A DNA stretch of 19,263 bases from CAZEID01 sp964512075 (GTDB lineage: Bacteria; Patescibacteriota; WWE3; 9FT-COMBO-53-11). The translations under genes were made by a program, and so were the position numbers. Where the stretch lies: assembly GCA_964512075.1 (NCBI GenBank), contig CAZEID010000001.1, positions 1 to 19,263 of the forward strand. The letters run 5' to 3'. Every line of letters begins with the position of its first letter. The first letter of the stretch is position 1. The notes beneath the pieces were generated by a model that was not told the origin of the DNA, did not search any database, and worked only from the letters and a program-made list of their open reading frames with translations. Below, one piece after another: positions 11,495 to 17,772 of this stretch.

Positions 11495-11717
11495 CTTTAG
11501 TCGGAGCGTCCTCCTCGACCTCCCGCAAAATCTCCTTTTCCCTTAAGACTGATAGAATCCGGGCAATCTCCTTCCGCTTCTTACCTAAGACGGAACGATC
11601 TTTCAAGGAGCCTTCGGCCAACTGACTAGAAAATCTGGTTAACTCCATCCGCGCACTCTGCAAAATCCTCCTTAGCTCCTTTTCATCTTTTTGCCGCAAA
11701 TCCGTTGTTATTGTCAT
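11475..11717 (-). CDS. rpmC: 50S ribosomal protein L29 (uL29)
   Basis: Tunnel-exit protein beside L23, a docking area for trigger factor and SRP. The 80 residues show the helical hairpin pattern LRQKDEKELRRILQSARMELTRFSSQLAEGSLKD and the second helix KKRKEIARILSVLREKEI. An acidic-basic tail (DAPTKDGKKAA) follows. AGGAG sits 4 bases before the ATG. It lies between rplP and rpsQ as usual. Confidence 0.95.
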   Translation of the reverse strand: MTITTDLRQKDEKELRRILQSARMELTRFSSQLAEGSLKDRSVLGKKRKEIARILSVLREKEILREVEEDAPTKDGKKAA

Positions 11718-11736
11718 CGCTCCTAAAGTTTAATTC

Positions 11737-12141
11737 TCACCTTCGAACTACCTTTGCCTTAACTGGAAGCTTCGCCGCCGCCAACCGCAGGGCCTTTTCC
11801 GCCAGAGGGGCAGGAATGCCGGAAATCTCTAAAATAATCTTACCCGGCCGAACTTCCGCCGCATAATGATCAACCGCAGATTTCCCCCCACCCATTCGAG
11901 TTTCGGCGGGCTTCTTCGAGACCGGCTTGTCCGGAAAAACGCGAATCCAAAGCTTGCCGCCCCGCTCGGTGTAGCCCCGAACCACCTTCCGAGCCGCCTC
12001 AATTTGACGGGAGGAAAGGTTCCCGCAGCTTAGTGCCTGCAAGCCGAAGTCTCCGAAGGTCAGCTCATTCCCCCTCCAAGATTGGCCGCGAAGATTACCT
12101 CGAAACCTTTTTCGAAACTTAGTCCGCTTTGGCAGCAACAT
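11737..12141 (-). CDS. rplP: 50S ribosomal protein L16 (uL16)
   Basis: Late-assembling protein that positions A-site tRNA. The 134 residues start MLLPKRTKFRKRFRGNLRG and contain the L16 blocks RQIEAARKVVRGYTERGGKLWIRVFPDKPVSKKPAETRMGGGK and ALRLAAAKLPVKAKVV. It starts 2 bases after rpsC, with GGAGG 13 bases before the ATG. Length is normal. Confidence 0.98.
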   Translation of the reverse strand: MLLPKRTKFRKRFRGNLRGQSWRGNELTFGDFGLQALSCGNLSSRQIEAARKVVRGYTERGGKLWIRVFPDKPVSKKPAETRMGGGKSAVDHYAAEVRPGKIILEISGIPAPLAEKALRLAAAKLPVKAKVVRR

Positions 12142-12143
12142 TA

Positions 12144-12779
12144 TTAAATCTTGTCCTCCAGTTCCCCTTTATAAACCCAAACCTTAATCCCAATCTTCCC
12201 ATAGCGGGTCTTCGCCGCTCTTTCCGCGAAATCAATATCGGCCCGAAGCGTCGATAGAGGAACGGAACCCTTGGAAAATTTCTCCCGCCGGGCGATCTCC
12301 GCCCCTCCAATTCGACCGGAAATTTCTACCTTTACTCCCTGGGCTCCCTTCCCCATAGCTTCTTCAATGATCTCGTTCAAGACGCGGCGGTACTGCTTAC
12401 CGCGGCGCTCCAACGCAACTCCGATCCGATCCGCTAGCAATGGCGCAGAGAGGGAGGGATTTTTGGCCTCCACAATCTCTAGCTCCACGGGAGCCCCAAT
12501 AATCTTATGAATCTCTTCCCGCAAAACTTCCGCTCCGCTTCCACCGCGACCAATTACCAAACCCGGGCGGGAAACCGATACCACCGCTCGCACCCGCGCA
12601 CCGGAACGCTCAATTTCCACTCCTTCCAATCCCGCTTCGGCCAACCTTTTCTGCAAATACCGCCGAATCTTGGCATCCTCCGCTACGTAGCGAGCGTACC
12701 CCTTTCCGCCGAACCAGCGGGAACGCCAAGGGAAGAAAACTCCGGTCCTTAAGGATTTTGGATTAAGCTTATGCCCCAC
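12144..12779 (-). CDS. rpsC: 30S ribosomal protein S3 (uS3)
   Basis: Head protein at the mRNA entry channel, with helicase-related function. The 211 residues from the GTG at 12779 start (V/M)GHKLNPKSLRTGV, the standard S3 opening. AGGAGG lies about 9 bases upstream, so this GTG is preferred to the TTG at 12806. The KH domain carries GRGG at residues 77-80, and the C-terminal domain includes GVKVEISGRIGGAEIARREKFSKGSVPLSTLRADID. It overlaps the end of rplV by 11 bases. Confidence 0.97.
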   Translation of the reverse strand: MGHKLNPKSLRTGVFFPWRSRWFGGKGYARYVAEDAKIRRYLQKRLAEAGLEGVEIERSGARVRAVVSVSRPGLVIGRGGSGAEVLREEIHKIIGAPVELEIVEAKNPSLSAPLLADRIGVALERRGKQYRRVLNEIIEEAMGKGAQGVKVEISGRIGGAEIARREKFSKGSVPLSTLRADIDFAERAAKTRYGKIGIKVWVYKGELEDKI

Positions 12780-13182
12780 TCTTTTCCTCCTTTCGCCGCA
12801 CCACAATTTTTAGATGGGTCGAGGGGATCGAGATCAGTCCCCGAGACCCCCGGGACTTCGGATCGACCCGCCGCCGAATAAGTGGTCCCTTGTCAACCTG
12901 GGCGACAGCGACTATCCAAGCTTCCTTGCTAAAGCCCGTCCCGGCGTTGGCTTCGGCCGAACGCAAAACCTTCAGCACGACCCTCCCTCCGCGGCGCTGA
13001 CTAAACTTTAGAATATCCTCCGCTTCGCTCACCCGCTTTCCCCGAATTAGCCGAGCCAGATCTTGAACCTTAGTCGGCGAAATTCTGAGGTACCGCCCAA
13101 GCGCTCGCGCTTCAGTCTTGGTTGCGGGCGCTGGGGCCGCCGCCGTTCCGATCTTTGGATCCTTAACCTCTGCTTTCTCCAT
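12769..13182 (-). CDS. rplV: 50S ribosomal protein L22 (uL22)
   Basis: Its beta-hairpin lines the peptide exit tunnel at the macrolide site. Residues about 25-137 match L22: RYLRISPTKVQDLARLIRGKRVSEAEDIL, the hairpin region VDKGPLIRRRVDPKSRGSRGLI, then HLKIVV. The first 24 residues are an extra Ala/Lys-rich extension (EKAEVKDPKIGTAAAPAPA). The ATG overlaps the rpsS stop by one base (TAATG). Confidence 0.97.
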   Translation of the reverse strand: MEKAEVKDPKIGTAAAPAPATKTEARALGRYLRISPTKVQDLARLIRGKRVSEAEDILKFSQRRGGRVVLKVLRSAEANAGTGFSKEAWIVAVAQVDKGPLIRRRVDPKSRGSRGLISIPSTHLKIVVRRKEEKSGA

Positions 13183-13475
13183 TAAACTCTTCCCTCCGAA
13201 AGGGTTGCCTTAATCCCTTTGGCCCCATGCTTCCGAAAGATCCGGGTTGGCGAAAATTCCCCCAAGCGATGGCCAACCATCGCTTCAACAATCTTGACGG
13301 GAACGTGCGTCTTACCATTGTAAACGGCAATCGTCAGACCGACCATTTCGGGGGAAATTTGGGAATCTCGGGACCAAGTTTTGATGGGTTCCGCACTCCC
13401 AGCCTCCTTGGCTTTAAGCACTTTCCGCATTAACTTCGGGTCAATAAAAGGACCTTTTCGACTGCTTCGGCTCAT
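13182..13475 (-). CDS. rpsS: 30S ribosomal protein S19 (uS19)
   Basis: Head protein contacting A-site tRNA together with S13. The 97 residues begin MSRSSRKGPFIDPKLM and contain TIAVYNGKTHVPVKIVEAMVGHRLGEFSPTR, the family signature. GAGGAGG precedes the ATG, which overlaps the rplB stop (ATGA). The C-terminus (HGAKGIKATLSEGRV) is slightly longer than usual. Confidence 0.98.
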   Translation of the reverse strand: MSRSSRKGPFIDPKLMRKVLKAKEAGSAEPIKTWSRDSQISPEMVGLTIAVYNGKTHVPVKIVEAMVGHRLGEFSPTRIFRKHGAKGIKATLSEGRV

Positions 13476-14218
13476 TTTTTCCTCCTCATTACAATATACC
13501 GATCGGTATGAAAGCGCCGGCGAGTCTTTTTACCCAAAGTAGGTTTCCCCCAAGGAGTTTTCGGGGTTGTCATTCCAATCCCCGAACGACCCTCCCCACC
13601 TCCGTGAGGGTGGGAATCCGGATGCTGGGCGACTCCTCGCACCCGCGGGCGGATTCCCAGGTGTCTTTTAACTCCGGCTTTCTTGATCCGGCGAAGCTTG
13701 CGCTCCGCCCCGGCTAACCTCCCCACCGTCGCCCAACTCTCCCCAAAAACGCGCCGAACCTCGCCGGAAGGCATTTTTAGATGGACGAAATTGCCCTCGT
13801 GGGCCATCAGGACCGCAGCCGACCCCGCGGTCCGAACCATTTGACCTCCGCGGCCAGGAAAGAGTTCGACGTTGTGGACCTCGGTCCCCACGGGGATCCT
13901 TTTCAAGGGAAGGGAGTTCCCCACCCGAACGGGGGCACTTTCCGCGCTTAGAACTTGGCTCCCAACTTTCAACTTCTCCGGAAGAAGAATGTAACGCCGC
14001 TCACCGTCCGCATAAAGAAGCCGGGCCAAATTGGCGGCGCGATTTGGATCGTATTCCACGGCCTCCACCCGGGCCGGAACCCCTCGCTTATCTCGCCGAA
14101 AATCAATCACCCGGTAAAGGCGTTTAGCCCCTCCCCCCCGGTGGCGGGAGGTAATCTTTCCGAGACTTCGCCCGAGCGCCCGTTTCCGGCCGATTTTTAA
14201 TCGCTTTGCTTTGGTCAT
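13472..14218 (-). CDS. rplB: 50S ribosomal protein L2 (uL2), short N-terminus, altered signature
   Basis: Core large-subunit protein needed for subunit association and peptidyl-transferase function. The 248 residues match L2 from KITSRHRGGGAKRLYRVIDFRRD onward. About 35-40 N-terminal residues of typical L2 (length about 275, including the GGRNN segment) are absent, and the ATG overlaps the rplW stop (ATGA), so no longer start is likely. In the catalytic-region signature, RGVAMNPVDHPHGGGEG of other bacteria is RGVAQHPDSHPHGGGEG (residues 194-210): the His equivalent to E. coli His229 is kept, but the preceding Asp is Ser and the Asn is His. The basic C-terminus is normal. Confidence 0.96.
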   Translation of the reverse strand: MTKAKRLKIGRKRALGRSLGKITSRHRGGGAKRLYRVIDFRRDKRGVPARVEAVEYDPNRAANLARLLYADGERRYILLPEKLKVGSQVLSAESAPVRVGNSLPLKRIPVGTEVHNVELFPGRGGQMVRTAGSAAVLMAHEGNFVHLKMPSGEVRRVFGESWATVGRLAGAERKLRRIKKAGVKRHLGIRPRVRGVAQHPDSHPHGGGEGRSGIGMTTPKTPWGKPTLGKKTRRRFHTDRYIVMRRKK

Positions 14219-14517
14219 GTTTTCTTCTCAAAAACCTCAATCTTCCCTGCCGAAAGCGAAACCACGGCTTTCTTAATACCACCCTGTTGGCCAACCACCG
14301 GCCGCCTCCCTCGAACCCGCCAACGCACCCGCTTACCGGGAAGGCGAGCCACCGCCACTCCCGAAACTTTCGTTCCTCTGTAAAGAAGTTCCACCGCCCT
14401 TTTAATCTCCGCCTTAGTCGCGTCCTCGGCGACTTCAAAAGTATACTTCCCCCGCGCCGCCTGCGCAAAGCTCTTCTCGGTAATTAGGGGCCTTTTAATT
14501 ACTCCGTAAATATTCAT
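14215..14517 (-). CDS. rplW: 50S ribosomal protein L23 (uL23)
   Basis: Exit-tunnel protein and docking site for trigger factor and SRP. The 100 residues include VIKRPLITEKSFAQAARGKYTFEVAEDATKAEIKRAVELLY and a basic loop PGKRVRWRVRGRRPVVGQQGGIKKAVVSL. It overlaps both neighbours by four bases (ATGA junctions). Length is normal. Confidence 0.97.
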   Translation of the reverse strand: MNIYGVIKRPLITEKSFAQAARGKYTFEVAEDATKAEIKRAVELLYRGTKVSGVAVARLPGKRVRWRVRGRRPVVGQQGGIKKAVVSLSAGKIEVFEKKT

Positions 14518-15245
14518 CTCTTCTTCCCGCGCGGCTTAACCTTTACCGCCCTCCTTTTGACTGGAAGTCGTTTCCCAACCGGAGCGGCTTTCTTGCCTTT
14601 CGCGGTTGGAACCTCGGCCGCCTTCACTCCTAATCGGTGCTTAAGCAAATTTATACTCTCCCCGAGGAGAAGAATACTGTGGGACCGAACCACGGCATAG
14701 GGATTAAGGTTTGCCACCGTACTAAAGGCCACTCCAGGAATGTTTCGGAAGGATCGAACGATTCTCGCATCCGAATTAGGGGCGACCACCAACGGAGACG
14801 AAGCCTTAAGCTTGCGCAAAAGCTGCATCGCTAAAGAGGTCCGCGGTTCTTTCGGAGCAAACGCCCTCACTACAAAAACCCGACCGGCGGCGGCCTTCTC
14901 GGAAAGGGCGGAGCAAAGGGCAAGATTCCGAACCTTTCGGGGTAAGGAGGCCGAAAAATCCCGCGGCTGAGGACCAAAAGTTGTTCCTCCGCCAACCCAA
15001 ATTGGGGAACGGATCGAACCGTGCCGAGCCCGACCAGTCCCCTTCTGCACCCAAGGCTTCCGCCCCCCGCCGGAAACCGCCCCCCGCGTTTTGGTCGCCG
15101 CGGTTCCCTGGCGCTGGTTGATCTGATAGGTATGGATGGACTGCCGCAACGCCGCTAAATTGGGTTTAATCCCAAAAATTTCCTTAGGCAACTCAACGGT
15201 GCTTTCAGTTTTGGCACCTTTTTCGTTGTAAACTGGGACTCTCAT
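14514..15245 (-). CDS. rplD: 50S ribosomal protein L4 (uL4) with basic C-terminal tail
   Basis: Tunnel-constriction protein; in E. coli it also represses its own S10 operon. The 243 residues have the N-terminal AALRQSIHTYQINQRQGTAATKTRGAVSGGG and the extended tunnel loop RKPWVQKGTGRARHGSIRSP (residues 62-81). The globular domain ends near LKHRLG (about 207). The last 35 residues form a Lys/Arg/Pro tail not typical of L4. GGAGGAG precedes the ATG, which overlaps the rplC stop (ATGA). Confidence 0.97.
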   Translation of the reverse strand: MRVPVYNEKGAKTESTVELPKEIFGIKPNLAALRQSIHTYQINQRQGTAATKTRGAVSGGGRKPWVQKGTGRARHGSIRSPIWVGGGTTFGPQPRDFSASLPRKVRNLALCSALSEKAAAGRVFVVRAFAPKEPRTSLAMQLLRKLKASSPLVVAPNSDARIVRSFRNIPGVAFSTVANLNPYAVVRSHSILLLGESINLLKHRLGVKAAEVPTAKGKKAAPVGKRLPVKRRAVKVKPRGKKR

Positions 15246-15775
15246 TTCTGCTTCTCCTCCTTAATTTCTCCCTCCTTCGCCTCGGCAGCCTCCGCGGCTT
15301 CGCTGACCGGAACGGAGGGTCCTGCTAGCGGCTCCGCCGCTCCCTCCCCCGGTTCGTAAAGAATCTCCAACTTACCCAAGCGGGGACCGGGCAGAGGACC
15401 GGTAATCTTGGCAAGCTTCCTCTCCGGGTCAACTTCAACCACCGAGAGTCCCCAAACCGTCACGCGCTCCCCACCCATTCGGCCCGCCATTCGCTTCCCC
15501 CGATAAACCCGGCCAGGGGTAGTAGTCCCGCCAATCGAACCCGGCGCCCGGCCTTTGGTCGAGCGGCCGTGGGTCGCCGGCATCCCCTTAAAGCCGTGCC
15601 GCTTCATCACCCCCGCGAAGCCCTTTCCCTTGGAAACCCCAACCACCTTGACCGCCATCCCCGGAGTTAGATCGTTCGGCAACTCTTCAAAAGAAACCAC
15701 AGTCACAGGAACAACTCTCCCGTCCTCGCGGAAGATTTGACTCATATTTAATTTTCGGGCCTCGACAATCCTCAT
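15242..15775 (-). CDS. rplC: 50S ribosomal protein L3 (uL3) with a large internal deletion
   Basis: Early assembly protein whose central loop reaches the peptidyl-transferase centre. The start (MRIVEARKLNMSQIFREDGRVVPVTV) and the core from SKGKGFAGVMKRHGFKGMPATHG through PGSIGGTTTPGRVYRGKRMAGRMGGERVTV are typical. Between Val26 and Ser48 only about 20 residues remain, where E. coli L3 has about 85, so roughly 65 residues of the beta-barrel region are missing. The last about 35 residues are an acidic Ala/Glu tail. Total is 177 residues against about 209. There is no Shine-Dalgarno; the ATG lies five bases after the T-run of an intrinsic terminator and is the first gene after the internal promoter. 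Confidence 0.94.
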   Translation of the reverse strand: MRIVEARKLNMSQIFREDGRVVPVTVVSFEELPNDLTPGMAVKVVGVSKGKGFAGVMKRHGFKGMPATHGRSTKGRAPGSIGGTTTPGRVYRGKRMAGRMGGERVTVWGLSVVEVDPERKLAKITGPLPGPRLGKLEILYEPGEGAAEPLAGPSVPVSEAAEAAEAKEGEIKEEKQK

Positions 15776-15780
15776 AAACT

Positions 15781-15802
15781 AAAAAAGCCGCGCTTAAGCG
15801 GC
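15781..15802 (-). terminator. Intrinsic terminator / attenuator before rplC
   Basis: In the RNA sense, GCCGC-TTAAGC-GCGGC followed by TTTTTT. The U-tract ends five bases before the rplC ATG and lies about 100 bases inside the transcript, so it can act only as an attenuator or RNA switch. The GCTTAAGC in its loop is self-complementary and also occurs near the start of the leader (15867-15874 region), so the two can pair and open the stem, a candidate antiterminator. Confidence 0.75.
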
Positions 15803-15826
15803 AAAGAACCAAAGGCAAAAGAAAAC

Positions 15827-15874
15827 CTACGGTCCCCCCTTCAGAGCTTTGATGAAGGAATGGCGCTTAAGCAT
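15827..15874 (-). CDS. Putative 15-residue leader peptide (uORF) of rplC
   Basis: The ATG at 15874 opens MLKRHSFIKALKGGP then TAG. With the promoter just upstream, the transcript would start only a few bases before this ATG, so the uORF would be translated as a leaderless or nearly leaderless mRNA. It ends in Gly-Gly-Pro-stop, a slow-terminating context, 24 bases before the attenuator stem. The arrangement recalls leader-peptide attenuation. Translation is not proven by the sequence. Confidence 0.4.
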   Translation of the reverse strand: MLKRHSFIKALKGGP

Positions 15875-15884
15875 CACCGGGTAG

Positions 15885-15913
15885 ATAATACCAGAGAGAG
15901 CGGGGAAGATCAA
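15885..15913 (-). promoter_or_regulatory. sigma70-type promoter for the rplC operon
   Basis: On the minus strand, TTGATC (15913-15908), a 17-base spacer, then TATTAT (15890-15885), preceded by TGG, which makes an extended -10. This gives a second transcription start, so rplC and downstream genes can be expressed independently of tuf-rpsJ. Confidence 0.75.
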
Positions 15914-16046
15914 TCCCTAATACTCCCGAGAAGCACGGGAAGGTTATTTTTAATGCCAAATGGCGCCATTGAAGAATCACACAACAGACTTAACAAGGAA
16001 AGGGGGAACCGGCGACACAAAGCGTCCGATCTTCGCCCAAAGCGGG

Positions 16047-16066
16047 AAAGACGCCTGAAGGGCGTC
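16047..16066 (-). terminator. Possible weak terminator at the end of rpsJ
   Basis: GACGCC-CTTCA-GGCGTC followed by TTTCCC on the minus strand. The stem overlaps the rpsJ stop codon and the U-tract is only three bases, so readthrough is likely. The promoter for rplC lies downstream, consistent with partial termination here. Confidence 0.5.
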
Positions 16067-16373
16067 ACATCTTTACTTCGACCCCCACTCCGGCGGGGAG
16101 ATCAAGATTGGAAAGTTCATCAATCGTCTTGGAAGTTGGTTCCTCAATATCAATAAACCGCTTGTGAGTTAAAATCTCAAATTGCTCTCGGGAGCGCTTA
16201 TCAATGTGGGGGGAGCGAATCACCGTAAAAACCTCCCGTTCGGTCGGAAGGGGAATTGGCCCAATAACTTTCGCACCGGTGCGGACGGCCGCATCAACAA
16301 TCTTCTCCGCGCTCCGGTCGATTACGCGCGCATCGTAAGCTTTTAAACGAACTCGAATCCTCCCTTTCGGCAT
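16065..16373 (-). CDS. rpsJ: 30S ribosomal protein S10 (uS10)
   Basis: Head protein, also the NusE transcription antitermination factor that links ribosome and NusG. The 102 residues are canonical: MPKGRIRVRLKAYDARVIDRSAEKIVDAAVRTGAKVIGPIPLPTEREVFTVIRSPHIDKRSREQFEIL(T)HKRFIDI. The ATG at 16373 gives the family start; a TTG at 16385 adds four unsupported residues. No Shine-Dalgarno is seen. Unusually it is separated from rplC by a terminator and a promoter, so it goes with tuf rather than with the S10 operon it usually heads. Confidence 0.97.
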   Translation of the reverse strand: MPKGRIRVRLKAYDARVIDRSAEKIVDAAVRTGAKVIGPIPLPTEREVFTVIRSPHIDKRSREQFEILTHKRFIDIEEPTSKTIDELSNLDLPAGVGVEVKM

Positions 16374-16385
16374 GGCAATGTGCAA

Positions 16386-16440
16386 AAAGCTAAAAGCGAA
16401 ACGCTAAAAGTTAATCTTCCTTTCGGCCTTTGGCCTTTAG
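16386..16440. repeat. Short repeats in the tuf-rpsJ spacer
   Basis: Plus strand has GCTAAAAG twice, separated by CGAAAC (16389-16410 region), a small AGCG/CGCT hairpin, and GGCC-TTT-GGCC (about 16426-16436). After the tuf TAA, TAA and TAG triplets recur so that all three frames are stopped. No promoter or clear terminator. Confidence 0.45.
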
Positions 16441-16448
16441 CTAAATCC

Positions 16449-17642
16449 TTACTTAAGGACTTTCGAAACAACTCCCGCCCCAACCGTGTGGCCCCCTTCG
16501 CGGATGGCAAAGCGCATTCCTTCCTCCAACGCCACGGGTTGGATTAGCTTCACAGAAACCTTGACGTTATCCCCCGGCATTACCATCTCCACTTCCTTTG
16601 GAAGGGTAACTTCACCGGTTACGTCCGTCGTCCGAATGTAGAACTGGGGTCGATAGCCCGAGAAGAAAGGCGTGTGACGCCCCCCCTCCTCTTTGGAGAG
16701 AACGTAGACGCTGGCCTCAAATTCAGTATGAGGGGTGATTGATCCGGGTGCCGCCACAACCTGGCCGCGCTCGACTTCGTCTCGCTCAATTCCGCGGAGA
16801 AGTAAACCAACATTATCCCCGGCTTGGGCCTCATCTAGAGTTTTGCGGAACATCTCTACCCCGGTGACCACCGTCTTTTTCGTTTCGCGTAAGCCGACCA
16901 GCTCCACTTCATCGTTAACCTTGATTCTCCCCCGATCCACCCGACCGGTAGCAACGGTTCCCCGCCCTTTGATCGAGAAAACATCTTCGATCGCCATTAG
17001 GAACGGTTTGTCCAAGTCCCGGGTTGGGGTGGGGATATACTCATCTACAGCCTTCATTAACTCCTCGATACTCTTCATTGCCTCGGAGTCACCTTCCAAA
17101 GCCTTGAGAGCCGAACCTCGGATCACCGGTACTTCGCTTCCGGGATACTCATATTTGGTCAGGAGCTCGCGAACCTCTACCTCCACCAGGTCAATTAGCT
17201 CTTTATCGTCCACCATGTCCACCTTATTGATAAAGACCACAATTGCGGGCACATTCACCTGACGGGCCAACAGAATGTGCTCCCGAGTCTGGGGCATCGG
17301 ACCATCCGGAGCCGAAACGACCAAAATCGCTCCATCCATCTGGGCCGCTCCGGTAATCATGTTCTTGATGTAGTCGGCGTGGCCCGGCGCGTCAATGTGG
17401 GCGTAATGGCGCTTTTCGGTCTCGTATTCTACGTGCGAAATATTAATAGTAATCCCTCGCTCTTTTTCCTCGGGTGCCTTGTCGATATCCTCGAATCGGT
17501 AGAACTCCGACATCCCTTTGGAGGAGAGGTATTTGGTAATTGCGGCGGTTAAGGTGGTCTTTCCATGATCAACATGACCAATGGTTCCCACATTGACGTG
17601 AGGCTTGGTTCGTTCGAATTTCTTAGAAGCAATTTCGGCCAT
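16449..17642 (-). CDS. tuf: Elongation factor Tu
   Basis: GTPase that carries aminoacyl-tRNA to the ribosome. The 397 residues contain G1 GHVDHGKT (22-29), switch I RGITI (62-66), G3 DAPGHADY (84-91), G4 NKVD (139-142), G5 SAL (177-179), and the domain II/III blocks GRGTVATGRVDRG and REGGHTVGAGVV. The length is normal and the GTPase motifs are intact. It follows fusA after a 130-bp spacer holding its own consensus-like promoter. The 5' UTR would be under 10 bases, with only AAGAA before the ATG. Confidence 0.99.
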   Translation of the reverse strand: MAEIASKKFERTKPHVNVGTIGHVDHGKTTLTAAITKYLSSKGMSEFYRFEDIDKAPEEKERGITINISHVEYETEKRHYAHIDAPGHADYIKNMITGAAQMDGAILVVSAPDGPMPQTREHILLARQVNVPAIVVFINKVDMVDDKELIDLVEVEVRELLTKYEYPGSEVPVIRGSALKALEGDSEAMKSIEELMKAVDEYIPTPTRDLDKPFLMAIEDVFSIKGRGTVATGRVDRGRIKVNDEVELVGLRETKKTVVTGVEMFRKTLDEAQAGDNVGLLLRGIERDEVERGQVVAAPGSITPHTEFEASVYVLSKEEGGRHTPFFSGYRPQFYIRTTDVTGEVTLPKEVEMVMPGDNVKVSVKLIQPVALEEGMRFAIREGGHTVGAGVVSKVLK

Positions 17643-17657
17643 TTCTTAGACTAGTAG

Positions 17658-17686
17658 ATAGTAGAGCTTTGAAAAAGTTCTGTCAA
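17658..17686 (-). promoter_or_regulatory. Consensus sigma70-type promoter of tuf
   Basis: On the minus strand, TTGACA (perfect -35, 17686-17681), a 17-base spacer, and TACTAT (-10, 17663-17658). The start would be about 8-9 bases before the tuf ATG. This is the strongest promoter in the window and suits a very highly expressed gene. Confidence 0.85.
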
Positions 17687-17701
17687 GTATCTTCCCCCTA
17701 C

Positions 17702-17740
17702 TTACCTACCCATTAAATTCCTGGAAACAATGTTCTCGGG
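17702..17740 (-). pseudogene. Probable copy of the fusA (EF-G) 3' end
   Basis: Minus strand 17740-17702 reads PENIVSRNLMGR then TAA; the real EF-G ends PENVSAKVLGKGTSS. At the DNA level GGAAAC and GTTCTCGGG (plus sense) match 15 of 15 bases around a 3-base insertion; beyond that only the amino acid pattern is similar. It sits 32 bases after the fusA stop, just before the tuf promoter. A GGGCA-GGA-TGCCC hairpin immediately precedes it. Less certain than the rpsI and rpsK copies. Confidence 0.5.
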
Positions 17741-17772
17741 GGCATCCTGCCCGACCCGCGAACCTCCGCTCC

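Larger units (their letters stand above)
15776..16064. other. rpsJ-rplC regulatory spacer (289 bp)
   Basis: Largest gap in the superoperon. In transcription order it holds the weak rpsJ terminator hairpin, about 75 bases without recognisable features, a 12-bp palindrome (AATGGCGCCATT, 15959-15970), a TCCCG/CGGGA inverted repeat (15923-15940) upstream of the -35, the rplC promoter, a 15-codon leader ORF and the attenuator. Confidence 0.7.

Noticed and set aside
15923..15950. TCCCG/CGGGA inverted repeat followed by a T-rich stretch on the plus strand, like a terminator.
   Set aside because: No plus-strand gene reads into it; the 5-bp stem is weak. An operator upstream of the rplC -35 is equally possible.
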